This document shows, piece by piece, positions 5,542-12,192 of a stretch of 38,606 nt of DNA (the stretch's first letter is position 1; every line of letters starts with the position of its first letter). The notes below the pieces were generated by a model. It had not been told where the DNA came from. It did no database searches and saw only the letters and a program-made list of their open reading frames with translations. The position numbers and the translations under genes were made by a program. Origin of the DNA: Acidobacterium sp. (GTDB lineage: Bacteria > Acidobacteriota > Terriglobia > Terriglobales > Acidobacteriaceae); contig PKVY01000081.1 in the NCBI GenBank assembly GCA_003131625.1, forward strand, positions 186,053 through 224,658, written 5' to 3'.

Positions 5542-7472
5542 TGCGTATCTGGCGCTTGCTGTACTACGCGCGCCGTTACTGGCTCCAGGCTCTCTCCGCC
5601 GTCGTCTTCGCCGCCGGCGTCGGCCTGCTCGACGCCTTCCGCGTCCTGCTCATCGGCCCCATCTTCGACAACGTTCTGCACCCCGGCGCCGCGGTCGGCA
5701 GCGCCAAACAAAGCCCGCTGCTCGGCGAAATCGGTGCGCGCTGGCACATCAACATCACCCTCCAGAACCTGGTCCCGCCGCGCCTCCACAACGACTGGGC
5801 CGTGATCGCCTTCGCGTTCGTCGCCTCCACGCTGCTCAAGGGCATTTGCGACTACACCGGCACTTATCTCGCCAACTACGCCGGCTTCGGCATGATCACC
5901 GACATGCGCGACGACCTCTACGAGGCGATCCTGCGCCGCTCCGTCTCCTTCTTCCAGAAGCACACCACCGGCACGCTGCTCTCCGCCCTCATCAACGACA
6001 TCGAGCGCGTGCAGTACGTGACCTCGTCGATCCTCTCCGACTTCCTGCAGCAGGCCTTCACGCTCGCCTTCATGGTGATTATCGTGATCGCGCTCGGCGG
6101 GCGCCTGGCCTGGATCCTCCCGGTCTTCGGGCTCATTGCTGTGGGCTCGATCTTCCGCATCGGCCGCGATGTGCGCCGCACTACCCGCCGCGGCCAGGAC
6201 AAGCTCGCCGACATTCAGAACATCCTGCACGAGACCATCACCGGCAATCGCATCGTGAAAGCTTTCAACATGGAGTTCTGGGAGCTGCTGCGCTTCCGCC
6301 AGGCGGCGCACAAGCTCTTCCGCGCCAATCTGCGCTCGGTCCGCGCCCAGGCCATCACCTCGCCGCTGATGGACTTCATCGGAGCCGTCGCTATCGCCGT
6401 GTTGCTATGGGTGGGCCGCAACGAAATCGGCCACGGGGCTATGAAAGAGGGCGTCTTCTTCGCCTTCATCGTCGCGCTCTTCAAGATGTACGATCCGGTC
6501 CGCCGCTTCGGCATCTACTACAACAATTTCCAGCAGGCTGCCGGAGCCTCTGCGGCCATCTTCGACTTCATGGACGATCAGGATGAGGTCGTCGAGGCCA
6601 AACATCCGAAGCCGCTCAAGGGATTCAAAGATTCGATCGCGCTGGAAAACGTCAGCTTCTGTTATGAGGAAGGCCAGCGTGAAGGACCGCCTGTGGTGCT
6701 GCACGACATCGACCTGACCATCCACCGCGGCGAAGTGGTCGCGCTGGTTGGGCCCAGCGGGGCAGGGAAGTCGACCCTGGTGAATCTGATTCCGCGCTTC
6801 TTCGACGTGACCGGCGGGCGCATCCTCATCGACGGCATCGACGTGCGCCAGGTGAGTCTCGCGTCGCTGCGGGCGCAGATCGGCAAAGTCACCCAGGAAA
6901 CGATCCTCTTTAACGACACGGTGCGCAACAACATTGCGTACGGGCAGCCCGACGTTCCTGTCTCGCGCGTAATCGAAGCCGCGAAGGCCGCTCTGGCCCA
7001 TGATTTCATTGAGAAAATGCCGGAGGGCTACGACACGGTCATCGGCGAGAAGGGATTCCGCCTCTCCGGCGGCGAGCGGCAGCGCCTCGCCATCGCGCGC
7101 GCCATCCTGAAGAACGCGCCGGTGCTCATCCTCGACGAAGCCACCTCCGCTCTCGACTCAGAAAGTGAATCTCTGGTCCAGGCCGCACTGGCCAACCTGA
7201 TGACGGGCCGCACGGTCATCGTGATCGCCCATCGCCTCTCGACCGTGCGGCGCGCCAACCGCATCGTGGTGCTGGAAAACGGTAGGATTACCGACATCGG
7301 CTCGCACGAGGAGCTGCTGCAAACTTCGGCGACCTATCAGAAGCTCTATCGGCTGCAGTTTATGGATATTGGCGAAAACAACGGGCATGGAACTCCGATC
7401 GTCGGCAAGGAACCCGAGGTTCCGGGTGCTGAGACGACAGAGCCCGTGCTGCTGGGGAAGACCAACCGATGA
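5538..7472 (+). CDS. msbA: ABC exporter, MsbA-like (lipid A/LPS flippase family)
   Basis: A 644-residue half-transporter with fused membrane and ATPase domains. The first about 330 residues hold six predicted transmembrane helices with the coupling-loop pattern of type IV exporters (GTLLSALINDIERV; ETITGNRIVKAFNMEFWE). The ATPase domain shows Walker A GPSGAGKST (about 405-413), a Q-loop (GKVTQETILFNDTVRNNI), signature LSGGERQR (about 509), Walker B VLILDEATSALD (Asp533 region) and switch His565 (AHRLST). The C-terminal about 35 residues are a polar tail. MsbA homodimers flip lipid A-core across the inner membrane; neighbourhood with kdsC supports this but other lipid or drug substrates are possible. 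GGGAG at 5523-5527 may serve as ribosome site. The stop overlaps yicC by 4 nt. Confidence 0.9.
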   Translation: MMRIWRLLYYARRYWLQALSAVVFAAGVGLLDAFRVLLIGPIFDNVLHPGAAVGSAKQSPLLGEIGARWHINITLQNLVPPRLHNDWAVIAFAFVASTLLKGICDYTGTYLANYAGFGMITDMRDDLYEAILRRSVSFFQKHTTGTLLSALINDIERVQYVTSSILSDFLQQAFTLAFMVIIVIALGGRLAWILPVFGLIAVGSIFRIGRDVRRTTRRGQDKLADIQNILHETITGNRIVKAFNMEFWELLRFRQAAHKLFRANLRSVRAQAITSPLMDFIGAVAIAVLLWVGRNEIGHGAMKEGVFFAFIVALFKMYDPVRRFGIYYNNFQQAAGASAAIFDFMDDQDEVVEAKHPKPLKGFKDSIALENVSFCYEEGQREGPPVVLHDIDLTIHRGEVVALVGPSGAGKSTLVNLIPRFFDVTGGRILIDGIDVRQVSLASLRAQIGKVTQETILFNDTVRNNIAYGQPDVPVSRVIEAAKAALAHDFIEKMPEGYDTVIGEKGFRLSGGERQRLAIARAILKNAPVLILDEATSALDSESESLVQAALANLMTGRTVIVIAHRLSTVRRANRIVVLENGRITDIGSHEELLQTSATYQKLYRLQFMDIGENNGHGTPIVGKEPEVPGAETTEPVLLGKTNR

Positions 7473-8380
7473 GCGAAGCAAAGCAGCCGGTGTTCTCGAT
7501 GACCGGATTCGCCCGGATTGCGGGCCGGGTTTCTGAAACGCTGGGATTTTCTCTCAGCCTGAAGAGCGTGAACCACCGCTTCCTCGATCTCCACATGCGC
7601 CTGCCGCAGGGATCGGAAGGGATCGAGATGGAGCTGCGCCGCGTTTTGAAAGAAAAGCTGCGGCGCGGCCACATTGAAGTGACCCTGAATCTCGAACGCA
7701 GCCAGAAAGCCGAGGCTGGCTACGATCACGCGCTGGTGGCGGCTTACGTGGAAGCCTTTCGCGCCGCTGCTGCCGAGCACCGCCTTACCGCCGAGCCCGA
7801 CCTCAACAGCGTCTTTCGGCTGCCCGGCGTCCTGATGGCCGAGTCGCGCAACAGCGAAGAGGAGCTGAAGGGACTGGAAGAAGCCGTTCTCCGCGAGACG
7901 AATGCGCTGGTTGCGGCACTCGAAACCATGCGCGCCCAGGAAGGCTCGGGGCTCGCCAACGAACTGCGCGCCGGCATGGAGCGCCTGCGCTCGCTGGTGG
8001 ACGAGGCCGCGCTGCTCCGCGAAAAAGTGCAGCAGGCCTATTTCGATCGCCTTAGCCAGCGCATGAAGACGATGCTCGACGGCGGATTCGATCAGGAGCG
8101 CATTCTGCAGGAGGCCGCGCTCATCGCCGAGCGCAGCGACGTCGAGGAAGAAGTAACCCGGCTCCGCACCCACATCGACCACTTCACGGGGCTGCTCGAT
8201 CAGGGCGGCGAAGTGGGCAAGAAGCTGGATTTCCTGCTCCAGGAGATGAATCGCGAGGCCAACACCCTGCTTTCGAAGACCAGCGGCGTGGCCGGCAATG
8301 GCACGCGCATTACCGAAGCGGGGTTGGGTATGAAGTCTGAGATTGAAAAAGCGCGGGAACAGGTGCAGAACTTAGAGTAG
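7469..8380 (+). CDS. yicC: YicC family endoribonuclease
   Basis: A 303-residue YicC-like protein. The N-terminal domain starts MTGFARIAG and has the conserved LKSVNHRFLDLHMRLPQ (about residues 30-46). The C-terminal domain has the characteristic RSDVEEEVTRLRTHIDHFTGLL and GKKLDFLLQEMNREANTLLSKTSG (about 230-275). YicC proteins are toroidal endoribonucleases implicated in sRNA turnover and stationary-phase growth in E. coli. ATG overlaps the stop of the exporter gene (ATGA), so the two are translationally coupled. The order yicC-gmk-rpoZ is widely conserved. Full length and unremarkable. Confidence 0.92.
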   Translation: MSEAKQPVFSMTGFARIAGRVSETLGFSLSLKSVNHRFLDLHMRLPQGSEGIEMELRRVLKEKLRRGHIEVTLNLERSQKAEAGYDHALVAAYVEAFRAAAAEHRLTAEPDLNSVFRLPGVLMAESRNSEEELKGLEEAVLRETNALVAALETMRAQEGSGLANELRAGMERLRSLVDEAALLREKVQQAYFDRLSQRMKTMLDGGFDQERILQEAALIAERSDVEEEVTRLRTHIDHFTGLLDQGGEVGKKLDFLLQEMNREANTLLSKTSGVAGNGTRITEAGLGMKSEIEKAREQVQNLE

Positions 8381-8429
8381 GGCCTGGATCAGGGCCTGCA
8401 GCGGAACGTTGCGCAGAGGAACAGGGAGC

Positions 8430-9143
8430 TTGGCGGGGATACTCTTCATCATTTCGGCGCCGTCGGGGTCGGGCAAATCGACCCTCGTCAATCAGCTGCG
8501 CTCCCTCGTCTCCGGACTGGAGTTTTCTGTTTCCTGGACCACACGCGGGCCACGCGGCTCTGAGCAGGATTCGCGCGAATACCACTTCACCACGCGCGAG
8601 CATTTCGAGGAAATGATCCGCAACGGCGAGTTTCTGGAGTACGCCGACGTCTTCGGCAACTACTACGGCACGGCGCGCTGCAACCTGCGGGAGGCCTTCT
8701 CGCAGGGGAGGGATTTGCTGCTGGATATCGATGTGCAGGGAGCGTCGCAGGTGCGGGCAAAGATGCCGGATTCGGTTTCGATTTTCCTCATGCCGCCGTC
8801 GCCGGACGTCCTGGCCACACGGCTGAGGAACCGCAGCCGCGCGGAAGGCGCCGTCCAGGAAGAGATCATCGAGCGCCGCCTGGCCAAGGCGCGCCAGGAG
8901 ATTGAGAATTACAGGGAATATGGCTATATTCTCGTCAACGACGTCCTGGATCGCGCAGTCGAAGAGATGGCCGCCATCGTGGCCGCTGAGCGCATTTGGC
9001 ATGGCAGTGATCCCGGTGCCGGCGGCGCGGACCGTGAGCGTGTGCTGCGGATCGCGGAAAGTTGCCGGCAGGCCAATTCCGAGGCGCGCGTCAGGCCCGT
9101 GCTGCAGGCTTTTGGCGTGCCTGTGCCGAGCCTGAAAGGCTGA
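8430..9143 (+). CDS. gmk: Guanylate kinase
   Basis: Converts GMP to GDP with ATP. The P-loop is at the N-terminus (FIISAPSGSGKSTL), followed by the GMP-binding block SVSWTTRGPRGSEQDSREYHFTT and EYADVFGNYYGT, then LLLDIDVQGASQVR, and the lid/adenine region RLRNRSRAEGAVQEEIIERRL. Start TTG 8430 is chosen because it places the first strand at the usual distance and follows AGAGGA by about 10 nt; TTG 8409 is the alternative. The protein (237 residues) carries an extra about 30 residues after the usual end (from about GAGGADRERVL), with no recognisable motif. It lies between yicC and rpoZ, in the conserved order. Confidence 0.92.
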   Translation: MAGILFIISAPSGSGKSTLVNQLRSLVSGLEFSVSWTTRGPRGSEQDSREYHFTTREHFEEMIRNGEFLEYADVFGNYYGTARCNLREAFSQGRDLLLDIDVQGASQVRAKMPDSVSIFLMPPSPDVLATRLRNRSRAEGAVQEEIIERRLAKARQEIENYREYGYILVNDVLDRAVEEMAAIVAAERIWHGSDPGAGGADRERVLRIAESCRQANSEARVRPVLQAFGVPVPSLKG

Positions 9144-9171
9144 GAGCGGGAAAGATTTTGGAGGAGCAGGG

Positions 9172-9405
9172 ATGAGTATCGAGAAGGAATACGACAGCAA
9201 CTTCCGCTATGTTCTGGTGGCCGCGCGCCGGGCGCGCCAGCTGCAGAATGGCGCCGAGCCCATGGTTCCGACCCGTTCGCGCAAAGCGTGCCGCGTGGCG
9301 CAGGAAGAGATCGCCGCGGGCAAGGTCGCGTACGTCAGGACGGAGGACGTTCCCGTCGTGAAGCCCGAGATCGACGCTCCGGAAATTCCGAAGTTCGCCC
9401 CGTAG
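9172..9405 (+). CDS. rpoZ: DNA-directed RNA polymerase omega subunit
   Basis: A short 77-residue omega subunit. The family core is visible: YDSNFRYVLVAARRARQLQNGAEPM then KACRVAQEEIAAGKVAY, which wraps the C-terminus of beta-prime and helps assembly of RNA polymerase. The Pro/Glu-rich tail after residue 60 is typical of acidobacterial and related omegas. A strong ribosome site (TTGGAGGAGCAGG) precedes the ATG. The position directly after gmk matches the usual gmk-rpoZ-coaBC order. Confidence 0.92.
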   Translation: MSIEKEYDSNFRYVLVAARRARQLQNGAEPMVPTRSRKACRVAQEEIAAGKVAYVRTEDVPVVKPEIDAPEIPKFAP

Positions 9406-9420
9406 CCGGACCAGCCAGGC

Positions 9421-9900
9421 ATGCCCAATGCCCAGTCAGAATCTGCCCGACGCGTCGGGTGGGGGCGAAGGCTGAGCTATGCCTTCATCGGCCTCGTCGC
9501 TGGGAACGCGGCGATGGATGCGTATCTTCTGACGGGGTACGTTCGGACTTTTATTCTTTCCCCAGCCCTTCGCAGTCGAATTGGCGACATTTTGATCGGC
9601 ACGTTTTGGTTGTTTCTTCTGTACGGAACTTTCTCGCTGATCGCGTGGCTGATCGTGGGCCTTCCGTTTGTTTTCCTCCTTCCTTTGCGAGCTGTCCGCC
9701 GCTTACCCTGGGCTGTGATTTTGCTCATCTCAGGTGCGCTTGGCCCGGCCGCCTTCCTGCCGATCATGCTTCTGTTGTTCCGTAATCAGGGGTTCAGACA
9801 CACCGGGACGCTTTGGCTCCTTTCCGTGATTGCCTCGGTCGTCGGATTCTCAACCTATGCGTGGCTCGTTCGCCGTCGACTTCGCCCTCTCACCCCGTGA
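9421..9900 (+). CDS. Hypothetical membrane protein between rpoZ and coaBC
   Basis: A 159-residue protein with about four predicted transmembrane helices (roughly residues 19-42, 57-92, 97-120 and 128-148), with basic residues at both ends (RRVGWGRR, RRRLRPLTP). I recognise no family. Base composition by eye is noticeably less GC-rich than the flanking genes; the 60 bases from 9601 are about half GC. This plus its position, splitting the usual rpoZ-coaBC pair, suggests a lineage-specific insertion. It starts 15 nt after rpoZ with no clear ribosome site and is followed by the 9-nt repeat at 9904-9930. No function can be inferred. Confidence 0.65.
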   Translation: MPNAQSESARRVGWGRRLSYAFIGLVAGNAAMDAYLLTGYVRTFILSPALRSRIGDILIGTFWLFLLYGTFSLIAWLIVGLPFVFLLPLRAVRRLPWAVILLISGALGPAAFLPIMLLLFRNQGFRHTGTLWLLSVIASVVGFSTYAWLVRRRLRPLTP

Positions 9901-9903
9901 GTC

Positions 9904-9930
9904 CTCTGCGCTCTCTGTGTTCTCTGTGGT
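9904..9930. repeat. Short 9-nt tandem repeat before coaBC
   Basis: Three consecutive nonamers: ctctgcgct, ctctgtgtt, ctctgtggt. It sits between the end of the membrane protein and the coaBC -10 box. Unlike the other arrays in the window its period is 9, so it may belong to a different repeat type. Confidence 0.6.
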
Positions 9931-9942
9931 GAATCCGCAGCG

Positions 9943-9954
9943 TAAACTGTCTTC
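9943..9954 (+). promoter_or_regulatory. Candidate coaBC -10 box, leaderless start
   Basis: TAAACT (9943-9948) is followed by six bases and then the ATG of coaBC. With the usual 7-nt offset the transcript would begin at the ATG itself. No Shine-Dalgarno sequence is present upstream of the gene, which fits. No good -35 box is visible. Confidence 0.45.
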
Positions 9955-11205
9955 ATGAAGGTCACGGTCGGCGTTTCGGGCGGCATCGCGGCGTACAAAT
10001 CGGCGGAATTGGTGCGCGACCTGCAAAAGCAGGCGCTCGACGTCCACGTCGTGATGACCCAGGCGGCCCAGCACTTCATCCAGCCACTCACCTTTGCCGC
10101 TCTCACCGGACACAAAGTCATTACCGGTCTCTGGGCGCCGGAAGGATCGGATGCGGGCGATGCGGCTTCGGCCATCGAGCACATCGACGCTGCCCAGACC
10201 ACCGACGCGCTCATCGTTGCTCCGGCCACAGCGGACATCCTTGCTAAATTTGCCCATGGCATCGCGGACGATTTCCTCACCACGATGTATCTGGCGACTA
10301 CGGCCCCCGTCATCGTGGCTCCGGCGATGAACGTGAACATGTGGCAGCATCCAGCGACCCAGGCGAATCTCGAAACCCTGGCCAGCCGCAACGTCCGCAT
10401 CGTTCAGCCAGAGAGCGGCTACCTGGCCTGCGGCATGATTGGCGCAGGTCGCCTCGCCGAAAACGAGGCCATCGTGCAGGCGGTGCTGCGCGTGCTCCAC
10501 CACCGCCACGACCTGGCCGGCGAGACCGTGCTCATCACTGCCGGCGGAACGCGCGAGGCGCTCGATCCGGTGCGCTTCCTCGGCAATCGTTCGAGCGGCA
10601 AGACGGGCTACGCCCTTGCTGAGGCGGCGCAGCGTCGTGGCGCGCGCGTGATCCTCGTTTCGGCGCCAACCGCGCTCCGTCCCCCTGCCCATGTCGAAGT
10701 GATTCCCGTCATTACCACTGCAGAGATGCGCAGCGCGGTGCTCGAACGGCTGGATCAGGCAACCGTCGTGGTCAAGGCCGCTGCTGTAGCCGATTACCGG
10801 CCGCGCGTGCAGGCGGGGCAGAAGTTGCGGCGCAGCGGTCCGCTGACTCTGGAACTGGAGCCCACGGAAGACATCCTGGCCGCGGTCGTCGAACATCGCC
10901 GCGCCGGGATGCTCGTCATTGGTTTTGCCGCGGAGACGGAAGACGTGCTCGCGCATGGGCGCGACAAGCTGCTGCGCAAGGGAGCCGATGCCATTGTGCT
11001 GAACGATGTTTCGCGCGAGGGTGTGGGTTTCGATTCGGATCGCAACGCCGTCACCTTCCTCACGCGCGATCGCGCCATGGAACTTCCCGAGATGACCAAG
11101 CGCGACCTCGCCGACCGCATTCTGGACGAGATTCTTGCCCTGCGCCGGCCCAGCCAGATGATGGCGGAGTCCGATTCCGATCTCTCTATGGCTCCGGGAG
11201 ACTAG
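9955..11205 (+). CDS. coaBC: Bifunctional phosphopantothenoylcysteine decarboxylase / phosphopantothenate-cysteine ligase
   Basis: A 416-residue fused enzyme of coenzyme A synthesis. The N-terminal flavoprotein CoaC half opens with VTVGVSGGIAAYKSAELVRDL, has catalytic His76 in EHIDAAQ, the PAMNVNMW motif, and Cys159 in ACGMIGAGRLAE on the substrate lid. The C-terminal CoaB half starts at about residue 188 with VLITAGGTREALDPVRFLGNRSSGKTG, then VVKAAAVADYRP and GADAIVLNDVS. Together they convert 4'-phosphopantothenate and cysteine to 4'-phosphopantetheine. It ends 2 nt before the next gene. Full length, all key residues present. Known as dfp in older annotations. Confidence 0.95.
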   Translation: MKVTVGVSGGIAAYKSAELVRDLQKQALDVHVVMTQAAQHFIQPLTFAALTGHKVITGLWAPEGSDAGDAASAIEHIDAAQTTDALIVAPATADILAKFAHGIADDFLTTMYLATTAPVIVAPAMNVNMWQHPATQANLETLASRNVRIVQPESGYLACGMIGAGRLAENEAIVQAVLRVLHHRHDLAGETVLITAGGTREALDPVRFLGNRSSGKTGYALAEAAQRRGARVILVSAPTALRPPAHVEVIPVITTAEMRSAVLERLDQATVVVKAAAVADYRPRVQAGQKLRRSGPLTLELEPTEDILAAVVEHRRAGMLVIGFAAETEDVLAHGRDKLLRKGADAIVLNDVSREGVGFDSDRNAVTFLTRDRAMELPEMTKRDLADRILDEILALRRPSQMMAESDSDLSMAPGD

Positions 11206-11207
11206 GC

Positions 11208-12008
11208 TTGGCGACCAGACTCTCTCCTGAGACTGAATCGGCGGTTCGCGCGCGCATCGGATACTTCCGCGACCTCGGCATCTTTGATTTCTACCGCCGC
11301 GGCTCCGTGTCTGGCGAAAATGAAACAATCGCTGTTACAGAAGAAGGATCCGCGGCCGCCCCGCCCGCTCTGGAGACGACCCTGAAGCCCACACCCGCGC
11401 CTGTACTGCTCGAGCCGACAAGTCCCACTGCTCCCACGGATCGCGCCGCCGCCCTGCACGCCATCCGCAATGACATCGGCGACTGCACGCGCTGCGCGCT
11501 TCACAAGGGCCGTCACAACATCGTCTTCGGCGACGGCGACGCTAACGCGCGCCTGATGTTCATTGGCGAAGGTCCCGGGGCCGATGAGGATGCGCAGGGT
11601 CTGCCTTTTGTCGGCCGCGCCGGCCAGCTCCTCAACAACATGATCAACGCCATGGGCCTGCGCCGCGATCAGGTCTACATCGCCAACATCGTCAAATGCC
11701 GCCCGCCGCAGAATCGCGTTCCGGAGCCCGACGAAGCGAACACCTGTTCGCCGTTTCTCTTTCGCCAGATCGACGTGATCCAACCGGAGGTGATCGTCGC
11801 GCTCGGCGCAACTGCGGCAACCTATCTGCTGGGTGCGAAAAGCCCGCTCGCGGCGCTGCGCGGACGCATCCACCACGCACGCGGGTCGAAACTCATCATT
11901 ACGTACCACCCCGCCTATCTGCTGCGCGATCCTCGCCAGAAGAAGGAAGCCTGGGCCGATCTGCAACTGGCCATGGCCGAACTCGGCCTCCAGGCGCCCG
12001 CGAAATAA
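11208..12008 (+). CDS. Uracil-DNA glycosylase, family 4 (4Fe-4S)
   Basis: A 266-residue base-excision repair enzyme. After an about 85-residue Ala/Pro-rich N-terminal extension, the family-4 core shows iron-sulfur cysteines Cys93 and Cys96 (GDCTRCAL), Cys164 (VKCRPPQN) and Cys180 (TCSPF). Motif A is GEGPGADEDAQGLPFVGRAG and the C-terminal motif is TYHPAYLLR. These enzymes remove uracil from DNA and are often fused or adjacent to replication genes. The start is TTG 11208, two bases after the coaBC stop, with GGGAG about 8 nt upstream; this suggests coupling. The low-complexity N-terminus could partly reflect a start further in. Confidence 0.9.
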   Translation: MATRLSPETESAVRARIGYFRDLGIFDFYRRGSVSGENETIAVTEEGSAAAPPALETTLKPTPAPVLLEPTSPTAPTDRAAALHAIRNDIGDCTRCALHKGRHNIVFGDGDANARLMFIGEGPGADEDAQGLPFVGRAGQLLNNMINAMGLRRDQVYIANIVKCRPPQNRVPEPDEANTCSPFLFRQIDVIQPEVIVALGATAATYLLGAKSPLAALRGRIHHARGSKLIITYHPAYLLRDPRQKKEAWADLQLAMAELGLQAPAK

Positions 12009-12049
12009 ATCGGCTTCTCGCTGACCGGCCTGGTGCCGACCAGTGCGCA

Positions 12050-12140
12050 TAAAAAAAGAGGCCGGAGCCTGTTTGGGCTCCGGCTGTTGAGGAGGTAGAG
12101 CGATCCCTGACTAGTGAACGCCGGCTCGCTGGCGTTACAG
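12050..12140 (-). ncRNA. Candidate minus-strand small RNA with anti-Shine-Dalgarno segment
   Basis: Read on the minus strand, this stretch has a hairpin AACGCC/GGCGTT (12136-12117), a single-stranded segment containing CTACCTCCTCAAC (about 12100-12086), and a perfect 9-bp terminator hairpin followed by CTCTTTTTTT. No minus-strand gene lies upstream to explain that terminator, because priA and the glycosylase are both on the plus strand. ACCTCCT matches the 3' tail of 16S rRNA, a motif common in sRNAs that block ribosome sites. A promoter is not obvious; TTGCGG and TGTAAC on the minus strand have a 19-nt spacer. The 5' end is therefore a guess. Confidence 0.4.
12051..12084 (-). terminator. Rho-independent terminator on the minus strand
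   Basis: GCCGGAGCC (12061-12069) pairs perfectly with GGCTCCGGC (12076-12084) around a 6-nt loop. On the minus strand the stem is followed by CTCTTTTTTT (12060-12051), a canonical intrinsic terminator. On the plus strand it is followed by TGTTGAGG with no T-run, so it is not a good terminator for the glycosylase gene that ends at 12008. Confidence 0.65.
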
Positions 12141-12192
12141 CGCTGTGCAAATTTCCGGCCGCAACAGCTCTGATACTCTCGGCTCTACGGCC

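Noticed and set aside
5150..6586. A 478-codon plus-strand frame overlapping the exporter
   Set aside because: Its translation is Arg/Pro/His-rich and lies out of frame over the complete ABC exporter gene.
12061..12084. Terminator for the uracil-DNA glycosylase transcript
   Set aside because: On the plus strand the hairpin is preceded by A7 and not followed by T residues, so it works as an intrinsic terminator only on the minus strand.
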